Assembly: GCA_023957125.1 (NCBI GenBank)
Contig: JAMLHL010000009.1
Span: 1 to 64,000 of the forward strand
Direction: 5' to 3'
From: Chitinophagaceae bacterium
GTDB lineage: Bacteria > Bacteroidota > Bacteroidia > Chitinophagales > Chitinophagaceae
Length of the DNA: 64,000 bases
Shown here: positions 45,191 to 55,270 of the stretch, piece by piece
Numbering within the stretch: position 1 is the first letter of the stretch
How the letters are laid out: the number at the start of each line of letters is the position of its first letter
Made by a program: the position numbers and the translations under genes
Notes under the pieces: model-generated
Databases searched by the model: none
What the model saw: the letters and a program-made list of their open reading frames with translations, nothing else
Told to the model about the DNA's origin: nothing

Positions 45191-46321
45191 ATGAATATTC
45201 TTCGGTTTATTAGACGTTTCAATGTATCAGTCCTTTTTCTTTTGCTTCTTCTTGGTTGGGTAACTGGCACTTTTTCTCAAAGTGCCGGAGTGATGAATGA
45301 AGGAGATCAAACGGTGGCTCAATTACTCCCTGGCATTAATAATCCGAGAAATAGTGAGGGCGACTTTATCACGTTAAGAGACGGCCGTATTCTCTTTGTC
45401 TATTCCCATTATACGGGCACATCAGGATCTGATCACGGCAACGCCTTTCTTGCCGGGAGATATTCCTATGATAAAGGGAAAACATGGACACAGGAAGACG
45501 TAAAAATAGTGGACCAGGAAGGAGATATGAATGTAATGTCTGTTTCCCTGTTAAGATTAAAGAACGGAGAGATTGCCTTGTTTTACCTGAGGAAGAATTC
45601 CTTAACCGACTGTATTCCCTATATCCGGATATCAAATGATGAAGCAAAAACCTGGAGTGATCCCCGGCCATGTATCACAGATAAGAAGGGATATTTTGTA
45701 TTGAATAATAACCGCGTGATTCAACTACGGAATGGTCGTCTTCTTTTAGCGGTGGCCATGCATCAGAGCCCCGGCGAAACAAAGTTTTCTGCAAAAGGAA
45801 GGCTTTGGAGTTATTTCTCAGATGATAACGGCAGGACATGGAAAGCCAGCAATGAGGTACCTAACCCTTCCGGCATTGTAACCCAGGAGCCCGGAATGGT
45901 AGAATTGAAAAACGGTCATATTTTAATGTTCATACGTACCAATACGGGCTCCCAGTATTTCTCATACTCTAAGAATAAAGGGGTTACCTGGAGCGAAATC
46001 GAACGAAGCAATATCACGTCTCCAACTTCTCCCGCTTCAATTGCCAGAATACCTTCCACCCGGAATTTGCTGATGGTTTGGAATAATACAGTGAATGAGA
46101 AGCGTACTCCGTTAAACATTGCCGTCTCAAAAGACGAAGGGAAAACCTGGGAGCATACAAAAACACTGGAGAGCGATCCCGCAAGAGGCTATTGCTACAT
46201 TGCCATTCATTTTATAGATAAAAATGTATTGCTCAGTTATTGTGCAGGAAGCCAGTCAACAGGTATTCTTAACCAAACAGATATTAGACGACTTCCTTTA
46301 GATTGGATCATGAATGACTGA
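45191..46321 (+). CDS. Asp-box (BNR) sialidase-like protein 1
   Basis: 376 residues. Signal peptide to about residue 30 (GTFSQ). Five Asp-boxes (SxDxGxTW type) at residues 92-99, 148-155, 210-217, 260-267 and 313-320 define a six-bladed propeller of the BNR_2/GH33-like group. Arginines that could bind a carboxylate are Arg53 (NPRNSEG), Arg249 (FIRTNTG) and Arg286 (ARIPS); Asp81 (SGSDHG) is a candidate acid. First gene behind the promoter at 45016. Whether it cleaves sialic acid or another acidic sugar is not shown. Confidence 0.88.
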   Translation: MNILRFIRRFNVSVLFLLLLLGWVTGTFSQSAGVMNEGDQTVAQLLPGINNPRNSEGDFITLRDGRILFVYSHYTGTSGSDHGNAFLAGRYSYDKGKTWTQEDVKIVDQEGDMNVMSVSLLRLKNGEIALFYLRKNSLTDCIPYIRISNDEAKTWSDPRPCITDKKGYFVLNNNRVIQLRNGRLLLAVAMHQSPGETKFSAKGRLWSYFSDDNGRTWKASNEVPNPSGIVTQEPGMVELKNGHILMFIRTNTGSQYFSYSKNKGVTWSEIERSNITSPTSPASIARIPSTRNLLMVWNNTVNEKRTPLNIAVSKDEGKTWEHTKTLESDPARGYCYIAIHFIDKNVLLSYCAGSQSTGILNQTDIRRLPLDWIMND

Positions 46322-46376
46322 AATATCCGGGATTTCTAAAAAATTTTAGAGCAATAAATAATAAAAAACTATTCTA

Positions 46377-47453
46377 GTGATCTGCCCCAAAAAAATATCA
46401 GTTCTCAGCTTAATGATCCTTGGGATATTCCCAGGTGTAGTTAGCTCACAAAGCAATGCTACTGCAGATAGCAGGCATAAGGAGACCTTCGAATATTTCG
46501 TTGCTCCTGTTGGTCCGAAAAATCCCCGAAACAGTGAGGCAGCCATTATCCCTTTAAAAGATGGTTCATTATTATTGGGATGGACGGAGTTCTATGCAGG
46601 TAAAGGCGCGGATCATGGGCCTGCCCGCCTCTCCGGCAAAATATCAACCGATGGAGGCCGTTCATGGGGCAAAAAATATACCCTGGTGGAAAATGACGGG
46701 GGCTGCAACGTAATGGAGGTAAATTTTTTGAGATTGCTGAATGGTAATATAACACTTTTCTATTGTCAGAAAAACACCGAGTCAACAGATTGCCGTGTGA
46801 TGATGCGTACTTCATCTGACGAAGGAAAGACATGGCGCAATCCTAAACAATTGAGCCCCTCCGGTAAATACACCGGTCTCACGAATGGAAGAGCTATAAG
46901 GCTTCGGTCGGGACGCATACTGCTTGAGGCATGGGAAGGCGGATATTGTTATTGTGTTATTTCAGATGATGATGGAAAAACATGGCGCGACAGTCAGCAT
47001 ATCAAGCCTTCCGGCGGTGCAGGTTACGAGAATGCATGTATTGAGTTAAAAGACGGCAGGGTGCTGATGCTGATCCGTACAGAGCTGGGAGGGCAGTTTA
47101 AAAGTATTTCTACCGATGGAGGTGAGACCTGGAGCGACCCGGAATTAACCCCGCTTACCGGTTCTGCTGCGCCTGTATCCATTAGCCGTATTCCTAAAAC
47201 AGGCGACCTCCTTGCTATATGGACACATAACCCCGGGGCGAATAAGCGTAACCCCCTAAGTTCTGCTATATCAAAAGATGAAGGCGAAACATGGACTAAT
47301 ATACACAATATTGAAGATGCGCCGGATGATGCCTGGGCTTACCCCGCAGTTACATGGACAGGAAACAATGCGCTTATCACTTATTTTAACTATAAGGGCG
47401 GCTTATCGCTGAAGATTAAGCAATTACCTGTGGAATGGTTCTATCAGGACTGA
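46377..47453 (+). CDS. Asp-box (BNR) sialidase-like protein 2
   Basis: 358 residues with a GTG start at 46377, chosen because it precedes a good signal peptide (VLSLMILGIFPGVVSSQ). Asp-boxes include STDGGRSW, SSDEGKTW, SDDDGKTW, STDGGETW and SKDEGETW. It keeps the same Arg positions as protein 1 (NPRNSEA, LIRTELG, SRIPKTG) and the Asp of GADHG. It is a distant paralogue, in the same subgroup as proteins 1 and 5. 55 bp after the previous stop. Confidence 0.85.
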   Translation: MICPKKISVLSLMILGIFPGVVSSQSNATADSRHKETFEYFVAPVGPKNPRNSEAAIIPLKDGSLLLGWTEFYAGKGADHGPARLSGKISTDGGRSWGKKYTLVENDGGCNVMEVNFLRLLNGNITLFYCQKNTESTDCRVMMRTSSDEGKTWRNPKQLSPSGKYTGLTNGRAIRLRSGRILLEAWEGGYCYCVISDDDGKTWRDSQHIKPSGGAGYENACIELKDGRVLMLIRTELGGQFKSISTDGGETWSDPELTPLTGSAAPVSISRIPKTGDLLAIWTHNPGANKRNPLSSAISKDEGETWTNIHNIEDAPDDAWAYPAVTWTGNNALITYFNYKGGLSLKIKQLPVEWFYQD

Positions 47454-47544
47454 TCTGTTGTGGTGGTAAGTTACCTGGATGATATCTTTAATGGAATAAA
47501 AGCACGCGGAAATAAATTATGCACCGGGATAAAATTGTTGAAGC

Positions 47545-48804
47545 ATGAAATATTATGTAAGAAAGCATTCGGTATTATTATCAATAACCGGGTTGTTTAT
47601 TTCAGTAATAGTACTTTATGGTTTTTACGGTAAGCCCATGGAGAACTTGAAGCGGCTTCAATTCCGGGTGCAGACGGATACTGCTTATCAGGAGCTCAAT
47701 AAAAAATTTTGCTGGTTTCATCCACGTGCTGCCGCTATCCCCGGACTGGGAAAAAACGGAAAGCCTGCGGTAATCATGACCATTCAAAAACATTTGAAAG
47801 TAAGCGACTATTATTCGGGTATGTACTATATGCGAACAGATGATCTCGGGAAAACCTGGTCGGCCCCTGATGAAATACCCGAACTTCAATGGCAATATGA
47901 GCCGGACGGGACAACAGTCAGCGTTGCTGACGTTACCCCCGGCTGGCACGCTCAAACAGGTAAACTCATTGCTATTGGAATTAAAGTAAGATACAGCAAA
48001 GAAGGGAAGCAACTGCTTGATAAGCCGCGTTCACATGATGCGGCCTATACCGTTTTTGATCCGCTGACCAATTCATGGAGTCCCTGGAAAATGATCAATA
48101 ATGTACCCGACTCCACATCTAAATTTTTTCTTGTTAATCCCGGATGTGTACAGTGGATAGTTAAGCCTGACGGAAAGATCCTTCTTCCCATTTATTACAG
48201 CGGATCTGACCTGGGTGAATCTTCTGTTACTGTATTAGAATGCTCATTCGACGGTACAACTTTATCGTATCTGCGAAATGGGGATGAGATGACTGTTAAA
48301 GGTGGTCGTGGCTTTAGTGAGCCGTCAATGGCGCTGTTTAAAGGCACCTATTATCTTACTATAAGGAATGATTTTAAAGCTTATGTGACTACAAGTAAAG
48401 ATGGTTTGCAATGGAGCCCCGTGAAACCATGGACTTTTGATGACGGAAGTGATCTTGGAAGCTATAATACGCAGGCCCACTGGCTGGCGCATAGCGATGG
48501 GTTATTTCTTTCCTACACGAGGAGAGGCGCCAACAATGATCATATTCCACGCAACCGGGCCCCTATATTCCTGGCACAGGTTGATCCTGTAAAACTGAAT
48601 GTCATCCGGGCTTCCGAACAGGTGTTGATACCCGAACGGGGCGTTATGCTGGGTAATTTTGGAGCTTCGGCAATTACACCTGATGAATCATGGGTTACAG
48701 ACGCAGAATATATGGCAGAAAATAAACTACACCCCCGCGGAGCCAACGGCACCGTATGGGCTGCCCGTGTGTTGTGGTCAAAAAAGAACAGGCTTGTGAA
48801 ATAA
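47545..48804 (+). CDS. Asp-box (BNR) sialidase-like protein 3
   Basis: 419 residues. An N-terminal hydrophobic segment (about 9-27) acts as signal or anchor. Asp-boxes are fewer and weaker (TDDLGKTW, SKDGLQW). It opens with FCWFHPRAAAIPGLG, a motif shared with protein 4, which sets these two apart from proteins 1, 2 and 5. It lacks the NPRNSE motif. It may therefore act on a different linkage. Function otherwise unknown. Confidence 0.8.
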   Translation: MKYYVRKHSVLLSITGLFISVIVLYGFYGKPMENLKRLQFRVQTDTAYQELNKKFCWFHPRAAAIPGLGKNGKPAVIMTIQKHLKVSDYYSGMYYMRTDDLGKTWSAPDEIPELQWQYEPDGTTVSVADVTPGWHAQTGKLIAIGIKVRYSKEGKQLLDKPRSHDAAYTVFDPLTNSWSPWKMINNVPDSTSKFFLVNPGCVQWIVKPDGKILLPIYYSGSDLGESSVTVLECSFDGTTLSYLRNGDEMTVKGGRGFSEPSMALFKGTYYLTIRNDFKAYVTTSKDGLQWSPVKPWTFDDGSDLGSYNTQAHWLAHSDGLFLSYTRRGANNDHIPRNRAPIFLAQVDPVKLNVIRASEQVLIPERGVMLGNFGASAITPDESWVTDAEYMAENKLHPRGANGTVWAARVLWSKKNRLVK

Positions 48805-48843
48805 AGCGTTTTAAAACTTTTGAATCTTTAATATGAATCGCAA

Positions 48844-49995
48844 ATGTATACTCCTCTCAGAACGCTGTGGGTCTTAACAAGTATGCTGGTTATTTCCTGT
48901 ACTGTTGTTGGGCAATCTTCCACAAGTCGTGATAAACTCACTTCCAAAGGATATTGGATCCATCCTAAGGCAGAGGAAATACCGGGATTGAAAACAGGAC
49001 CGTTCGTTCGTTTAGGCAATGGGGATATCCTGACTGTTGAAGGAAATAAAAGCTGCATCAGTAAAGATGAAGGAAAAACCTGGACAGTGTATCCCATTTT
49101 TGCTGATTCAAACCGGTTTGATATTCGTATTGAAAGAGCGTTGATCCGTACAAAAGAAGGAGTAATCATTTTAGCTTTCGCTAGTGATAAGGAAAAGGCA
49201 AATTGGAACTGGCAGAATGATATTGCTGATTCACCGGGGGCAACGATCCCCACCTATGCAGTCCGAAGCCTGGATGATGGAAAAACATGGCAGCCACCCC
49301 AAAAGCTTCATGATGAGTGGACAGGTGCAAACCGGGATATCATTGAGACAAAGGATGGCAATATTATCATTAGTTCCATGATGATGCGACATAATCCCGG
49401 GCACCATACCGTAGTAACCTACACTTCCAAAACAAACGGTTTCAGCTGGGTTCGTTCCAATGTCATTGATCTTGGAGGCGTAGGCCATCATAGTGGTGTA
49501 ACCGAAGCAACGATTGAACAACTTCGCGATGGCCGTATCTGGATGTTAATGCGTACGAACTGGGGAGTGTTTTGGGAAGCTTATTCGAATAACGAAGGGC
49601 TGACCTGGAAAAATTTCAAACCCACAAAAATTGATGCAAGCTCGGCTCCCGGGTTGCTTCAAAGACTTAAAAGCGGTCGTCTTTTCCTGGTATGGAATCG
49701 TGCTAACCCCGAAGGTCAAAGCAGTTATCGCATGAGCGGAGGAGACGGTATCTCTTCTGAAGTTCCCCATAGCAATAACAGGGAAGAACTTTCTGTGATG
49801 TTTTCTGATGATGATGGTCAAACCTGGACTATACCGGTGGTCATAGCCCGGATCACGGAAAAAAGCAAAATAAAAAATTTAGCGTACCCCCGCGTGTTTG
49901 AAGCAAAGCCCGGGGAAATATGGATAACGACTACGTATGCCGGGTTTGCCGGGGAGCTCAGTATTAAATTGAACGAAAAAGATTTCTTACACTAA
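48844..49995 (+). CDS. Asp-box (BNR) sialidase-like protein 4
   Basis: 383 residues. N-terminal hydrophobic signal ending near VISC/VVGQ, possibly a lipoprotein (Cys19). Asp-boxes: SKDEGKTW (73-80), SLDDGKTW, SNNEGLTW and SDDDGQTW. The mature start YWIHPKAEEIPGL parallels protein 3. It includes a MRTNWG motif like the FIRTNTG of protein 1. 40 bp after the stop of protein 3 and 10 bp before the Tat-type gene. Confidence 0.83.
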   Translation: MYTPLRTLWVLTSMLVISCTVVGQSSTSRDKLTSKGYWIHPKAEEIPGLKTGPFVRLGNGDILTVEGNKSCISKDEGKTWTVYPIFADSNRFDIRIERALIRTKEGVIILAFASDKEKANWNWQNDIADSPGATIPTYAVRSLDDGKTWQPPQKLHDEWTGANRDIIETKDGNIIISSMMMRHNPGHHTVVTYTSKTNGFSWVRSNVIDLGGVGHHSGVTEATIEQLRDGRIWMLMRTNWGVFWEAYSNNEGLTWKNFKPTKIDASSAPGLLQRLKSGRLFLVWNRANPEGQSSYRMSGGDGISSEVPHSNNREELSVMFSDDDGQTWTIPVVIARITEKSKIKNLAYPRVFEAKPGEIWITTTYAGFAGELSIKLNEKDFLH

Positions 49996-50005
49996 AACAA
50001 TAGAT

Positions 50006-50926
50006 ATGTTCCCAAAAATGAAAAAAAATGATTTGCCGGATAAAAATGATGAAATTCTTTTACGCGCTGAAGACAAATCGGGCAGGTCGCGCAGAACTTT
50101 TATTAAAAACGGGCTGTTAGCGGCATCAGGCGTATTAAGCACATCTGCTTCTTTCGCTGTTATGAATGAACCAGGCAACCGGACGCAAAGCCGGGATCAG
50201 CTGGCATGCATTGACTATGGCAGGTCTTTTTTATGCAATACGGCCGAGTTCAATTCTGTTAGAATGTGGATAGAAAGCAGGACAATAATTACAAATATCA
50301 AATCCGGCGAAAGCACCGTTTATTACCAGGGGGCTTCCTGCAAAAGTGAGAATACCTTTGGTGAAAGAGACCTGTTCTATAAAGATAATTATGATTTCCT
50401 TCCCATTTTCGGAGAGGGTAAAGTGCTGGTCTTCCGACGTCACGCCAACAAACGTGGGGAAAATTACCGGACTATAAAAAAGATGGAAGAGATGTGGGGT
50501 GCAAATCCTGTATTACGGATGCCTGCCGCAGAGGTTGTTACGGTGTTGGACTCATTTGAAAAAATTAGAGATGCAACCGCAGCAGGAATTCCCATCGTTA
50601 CTCAAACTGAATTTCAAAATGATGAGACCGGGTTACGCGCAGTAATAGAGGCTCCCTGCAAGACGATGAATATAAGCCACACTAAAAAAATGTACCAGGT
50701 TGATACCGGTCCCATTGCTTTCCCGGATCTGTCAAAGAAATACGGAGTACAGATTGATTGCCTGAGTCCTGCATTTATAGCCTTCAATGTGGATCATTTT
50801 GCCGATTTTGTTATAGAAGCGCCGACGCCGATCGTGGAGGGTAAAAAGATAGTCTCGACTGTTTATCATTATTCTAAAATCAAGAGTTTAAAGGTGAAGA
50901 ACAGGATATTTGCTCTCGGGAGGTGA
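50006..50926 (+). CDS. Tat-type secreted protein of unknown function
   Basis: 306 residues; the start could also be the ATG at 50018. A twin-arginine signal is visible at about residues 28-50 (SRRTFIKNGLLAASG). The mature part is beta-rich, without a domain I recognise; it has repeated short stretches such as MWIESRTIITN, LVFRRHAN and FVIEAPTPI. The Tat route suggests cofactor binding or folding before export. It lies within the sialidase-like operon between protein 4 and the beta-helix gene. Confidence 0.72.
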   Translation: MFPKMKKNDLPDKNDEILLRAEDKSGRSRRTFIKNGLLAASGVLSTSASFAVMNEPGNRTQSRDQLACIDYGRSFLCNTAEFNSVRMWIESRTIITNIKSGESTVYYQGASCKSENTFGERDLFYKDNYDFLPIFGEGKVLVFRRHANKRGENYRTIKKMEEMWGANPVLRMPAAEVVTVLDSFEKIRDATAAGIPIVTQTEFQNDETGLRAVIEAPCKTMNISHTKKMYQVDTGPIAFPDLSKKYGVQIDCLSPAFIAFNVDHFADFVIEAPTPIVEGKKIVSTVYHYSKIKSLKVKNRIFALGR

Positions 50927-50951
50927 AAGAGTTTATTAAAAATGTCTTAGT

Positions 50952-52004
50952 ATGATCCGGAAGAGGTTTGTGAAAGTAATTGTTATCGGTTTTCTATCGT
51001 TAAGTTCTAAAGGTGAAAGTATTTATAATGATGTGTCTTATAGCGATACTACTTTCAACTTAGCGAAAGAATTATTAGAAAAAGATGATGTTTTGGTTCC
51101 TCCCGGGGATCATTATGTTAATGAAACAATAGTGGTTCCGAGCTTCAAAAAAATTACTGGGATTGTTGGCAAATCCAAGCTGATCGCAGCCGCTGGTTTT
51201 AGAGGTCCAATATTAGTATTGGATGGAGTAACCCATGTTGAGATTACGGGAATAGCCTTTGAAGGTAATCAAAATCAGTTCTCTGGGTTTTCAAATATTT
51301 GTAACACAAGGGAAGCGATTCGAAAACTGGAAGGTAAAACACAAGGGATAGCGATTTTAATAAAGAATGGCGCAAAACAATGCTGGATAAATACCTGTGA
51401 GTTTAAAAATTTTGGAGATGCATGCCTGAAAATGGTTAATGCAGGAGGGAGAGGTTATCCCGTAAGAGTGGCTCATGTTTCAATTGCAAATTCATTTTGT
51501 GGTATAGATAATTACGGTACAGAATATAGCCCGACGGTTTCTGCTTCAATTTCAGATTGTGTATTTGGGTTAATCCTGGATGCCGGCAACCAGTATTTTT
51601 CTACTTGTTCGTTCAATGATAATAAAATTGGTCTTTATATGAAAGGCGCTAATAAGAATAATTCACATGGAAGTTTTGCCGCATGTAATTTCAGTCATTC
51701 TAAGGGGTATTCTATTTTTTGCGATGGCATAGATTTTGGCGAAACATTTGTCGGATGTCAGGTTTTTGATGGAGATATTTTTCTGGAAAATACGAATGGT
51801 TTTATTTTCAACGGAGGAATTATAGATGCTCAAGTGTTTGTAATGGGAGGAAAAACAAATATGATCAGTAATACTGGTTTCCTCACTTCATATGGGGGAG
51901 GGAAAATACATTCAGATTTCGAAGGTTTACGTTCCAGGCTGGTACTGAAGAATAATTTCTTTTTAAATGAACTGGGTGGGAAGGATTCATTATTGAACAA
52001 TTGA
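50952..52004 (+). CDS. Right-handed beta-helix protein, secreted
   Basis: 350 residues. A weak signal peptide (about 1-22) precedes a region with LVPPGDHYVNETIVVP, typical of the first turn of pectate-lyase-like proteins, and then regular repeats with Asn/Gly-rich turns (VEITGIAFEGNQNQF, FSTCSFNDNKIGLYM). The gene is visibly more AT-rich than its neighbours. A lyase or glycosidase on an acidic glycan is plausible, but no catalytic site is certain. Confidence 0.75.
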   Translation: MIRKRFVKVIVIGFLSLSSKGESIYNDVSYSDTTFNLAKELLEKDDVLVPPGDHYVNETIVVPSFKKITGIVGKSKLIAAAGFRGPILVLDGVTHVEITGIAFEGNQNQFSGFSNICNTREAIRKLEGKTQGIAILIKNGAKQCWINTCEFKNFGDACLKMVNAGGRGYPVRVAHVSIANSFCGIDNYGTEYSPTVSASISDCVFGLILDAGNQYFSTCSFNDNKIGLYMKGANKNNSHGSFAACNFSHSKGYSIFCDGIDFGETFVGCQVFDGDIFLENTNGFIFNGGIIDAQVFVMGGKTNMISNTGFLTSYGGGKIHSDFEGLRSRLVLKNNFFLNELGGKDSLLNN

Positions 52005-52017
52005 ATAGCGGATTTTT

Positions 52018-54117
52018 TTGATCATGATTTTGCAGAAATACATAAAGAAATGCCTGTTGTTTGGAAAGAAAAAACGAATATTAATAATAGCAATGGTTTT
52101 TTTTGGTGGTCAATGGGTGAACGGACAAATTCAATCTCCATTAACCTGGAATGAATTACCCCCTATTCCTGATAAAGAAGGATTTGCCGGGATGTTTGCC
52201 GGGGTAAGTCACGAATACCTGGTTTGTATGGGCGGCGCCAACTTTCCCGGCCAGATGCCGTGGAAGGGCGGACAAAAGGTTTGGTATAATCATATTTTTG
52301 TACTATCAAAAAATGATTCATTATGGAAGCCTGTTGATAAAAAACTACCGAGACCTTTGGCTTACGGGGTGTCCGTAACATATCGCAATAAGATCATCCT
52401 GGTTGGAGGCAATAATGCGGAAGGATATTATTCGGATGTATATTCGGTTGAATATAGTAACGGAGTCGTTCAGATAAAAACATTGCCTTCTTTACCCTAC
52501 CCGTTAGCTAATATGGCGGGTACATTAGTGGGGAACACTTTATTTATTGCAGGAGGGGATACCAGTTTTACGGATATGCCTATGAAGGAATTTTTAGCCC
52601 TGGATTTGAATAGTAGCCCCGAAAATCAAAGTTGGAAAGAGTTAGATCCTTGGCCCGGGGTCCCAAGAATTCAGGCTGTTAGCGCTTCTTTGAACAATCT
52701 TTTTTTTATTTTCAGTGGAATTAATCTGGTAAAAGGATCAAGCGGTGGCAACCAAAGGGAAATCCTGAGAGACGCCTACAAATTTATACCTTCTTTAGAA
52801 GGAAATGTTGTTACAGGCGGCAAGTGGATTTCTCTTTCCGAAATGCCGAGGGGAGTTGCGGCGGGGCCAAATCCGGCACCTACTTTTGGATCGAATTATA
52901 TATTATTTCCAGGCGGATTGGATAGTACCACTGCAGCGTATAATGAACCATCAAAATTTTCGGGGTTTGTTACCGACTTACCTGGATATAATGTGGAAAG
53001 GGATACCTGGTTCAATTTTGGAAATCTTCCCGATAATACAACACGGGTTACTTTACCTGCGGTTAAATGGGATCAGCAATGGATATTTCCAAATGGAGAA
53101 ATAGGGCCGGGTAAAAGATCGCCCAAAGTGTATGTTCTGGCAGATGAAACTGTGTTATTGGTTGCCAATAAACATTCTAATACGCTATCATTCGTAAATC
53201 CAAAGACCTTTGCAGTAATAGAAACTATTCCAACCGGTCCCAATCCACATGAGATTATTGTGACTCCGGATCAAAAAATGGCTTATTTAAGCAGTTATGA
53301 ACCGCCTGGAAATACGATTTCTGTGATTGATTTATTAGCAAGGAAACAAGTTAAAACGATTTCGACAGGACAGTTAGGTCGCATACATGGAGCGGCAATT
53401 ACAGCGGATGGAAGATATGCTTATTTTACAGCAGGACAATCTGGTTACGTAATTGAAGTGGATATCCGAACCAATGAGATCAGCCGGACTATTCCAACGC
53501 ATGGTAAAATATCCCACATGGTATATGTCAGCCCTGATGGAAAATATTTATTGACCGCAAATATAGGTTCAGAAGATATATCGGTCATTAACCGGTCTAC
53601 CGGTAAATTATTTAAAAAAATTCCGGCGGGTAAAGGTGTGGAAGGGATGGCTTTTACTCCTGACAGAAAATTTTTATGGGCATTAAATCAAACCGGGGGT
53701 AGCATCACGATAATAGATATGCAAACGCTGGTGCCAATAGAGACCTTTGTTTGTTCGGGTATGCCGGTGAGAATTCGGTTTACTTCCGACGGAAAAAAGG
53801 CATTAGTTGCAGGATGGACAAAAGAGGGTACATTAACTGTGATTGATGTAGCGACCCGCAAAGAGATAAAACGGGTAAAAGTTGGAGATTATGCGATTGG
53901 GGTTGAACTGTCTCCTGATGAAAACTATGCTTTTGTAGGATGCGAAGACTCAATGGAACCAGAGATTCTTCCGGATGGCTCAGAGCGAATAAAAGAACAC
54001 AAAGAAGATTCTGATGGGGTTCATGTCATTGATATGAAGACATTAGAAGTTGTATCAATAATAAAGACAGGTTTAGGCCCCGACCCAATGGTGATGTGGC
54101 ATCCTTCTCTTAAATAA
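52018..54117 (+). CDS. NanM-like Kelch mutarotase fused to a YVTN beta-propeller
   Basis: 699 residues. Signal sequence to about residue 36 (GGQWVNGQ). Residues 40-370 match the cyclically permuted mutarotase/N-acetylneuraminate epimerase type: LPPIPDKEGFAGMFAGV, VCMGGANFPGQMPW, KIILVGGNNAEGYYSDV, LFIAGGDTS, and near the end NGEIGPGKRSP, the usual C-terminal signature. Residues 375-695 then form a second propeller of YncE/YVTN repeats (IVTPDQKMAYLSSYE, YVSPDGKYLLTANIG, FTPDRKFLWALNQTGG). NanM speeds anomer change of sialic acid in the periplasm. The joining of the two propellers is unusual. Confidence 0.85.
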   Translation: MIMILQKYIKKCLLFGKKKRILIIAMVFFGGQWVNGQIQSPLTWNELPPIPDKEGFAGMFAGVSHEYLVCMGGANFPGQMPWKGGQKVWYNHIFVLSKNDSLWKPVDKKLPRPLAYGVSVTYRNKIILVGGNNAEGYYSDVYSVEYSNGVVQIKTLPSLPYPLANMAGTLVGNTLFIAGGDTSFTDMPMKEFLALDLNSSPENQSWKELDPWPGVPRIQAVSASLNNLFFIFSGINLVKGSSGGNQREILRDAYKFIPSLEGNVVTGGKWISLSEMPRGVAAGPNPAPTFGSNYILFPGGLDSTTAAYNEPSKFSGFVTDLPGYNVERDTWFNFGNLPDNTTRVTLPAVKWDQQWIFPNGEIGPGKRSPKVYVLADETVLLVANKHSNTLSFVNPKTFAVIETIPTGPNPHEIIVTPDQKMAYLSSYEPPGNTISVIDLLARKQVKTISTGQLGRIHGAAITADGRYAYFTAGQSGYVIEVDIRTNEISRTIPTHGKISHMVYVSPDGKYLLTANIGSEDISVINRSTGKLFKKIPAGKGVEGMAFTPDRKFLWALNQTGGSITIIDMQTLVPIETFVCSGMPVRIRFTSDGKKALVAGWTKEGTLTVIDVATRKEIKRVKVGDYAIGVELSPDENYAFVGCEDSMEPEILPDGSERIKEHKEDSDGVHVIDMKTLEVVSIIKTGLGPDPMVMWHPSLK

Positions 54118-54131
54118 CCGAACGTAAAATA

Positions 54132-55258
54132 ATGACAACAAAAAATGTTTTTTCTTTTAGATTATTTGAGGCAAAAAGCGTTTTAATATTTTTCCTGTTA
54201 ATGTCAACAGGCTTTAGTGCTAAAGCACAAAATAGCGTTAACATAAACCAGAATAAAAGTATTAATACTGTCCTTAAACTCGACACCGGTCGTAATAACC
54301 CGAGAAACAGCGAAGGTGATTTTATAACCTTAAAAGATGGTAAAATCCTTTTTATCTATAGTCATTTCACCGGTAAGTCCGGCAGTGATTTTGGTAACGG
54401 ATATCTGGCAAGCCGTTTTTCAGCAGACAACGGTAAAACATGGAGTAAGGAAGACAAAACAGTTGTGAGACAGGAAGGCGATATGAATGTTATGTCGGTT
54501 TCTTTACTTAGGCTAAAGAATGGATCTATAGCTTTATTGTATGCAAGAAAAAATTCAGATAGTGATCTTATTCCAATGTTACGTATATCAAATGATGAAG
54601 CTAAGACCTGGAGCGAACCAATCCCTTGTATTACCGATAGGAAAGGGTATTTTGTATTAAACAATAATCGCATAATTCAATTAAGTAATGGCAGGCTGAT
54701 AATGCCTGTGTCCATGCATAATAAACCCGATGGGAAATGGTCAGAAAGGGGGACGATCTATGCCTATTGTTCAGATGACAATGGCAAGACCTGGAAATCG
54801 GGTGGAGAAGTTCCCAACCCCGATAAAATTATAACCCAGGAGCCGGGGGTGATTGAGCAGAAGAATGGTACCATCTTTATGTTTGTCAGAACAAATAGAG
54901 GTGTGCAATATGCTTCTTATTCAAAGGATCATGGGGAAACGTGGAGCGCTGTCCGTCCAATTCGTATTGCATCACCCCAATCACCGGCATCCATTGTAAG
55001 AATACCTTCTACAAGTAATCTCTTAATGGTTTGGAATAACAATGGCACTAACCAGAAACGGACACCGTTGACGTTGCAGTTTCTAAAGATGAAGGAAAAA
55101 ACTGGGAACACATCAAGATATTGGAAGATGATCCAGATGGAGTTTTTTGCTACACAGCTATTCACTTTACCGGTAAAGATGTGTTGCTGGCCTACTCTAA
55201 CTGGAAGACAATGGGGACGACTATTGTACGGTTAAGTCTTGACTGGATTTATAAATAG
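54132..55258 (+). pseudogene. Asp-box sialidase-like protein 5, with frameshift near the 3' end
   Basis: Close paralogue of protein 1 (NNPRNSEGDFI, then SNDEAKTWSEP, and KGYFVLNNNRIIQL shared). The frame read from the ATG leaves homology after KRTPL at about 55070 and stops at 55235. One frame over, homology goes on at once with VAVSKDEGKNWEH, then FCYTAIHFTGKDVLLAYS, to a stop at 55256-55258. Loss of one base between 55068 and 55074 explains this. Either a recent pseudogene, a sequencing error, or a protein with a changed last blade. Confidence 0.85.
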
Positions 55259-55270
55259 ACAGGTTAATTT

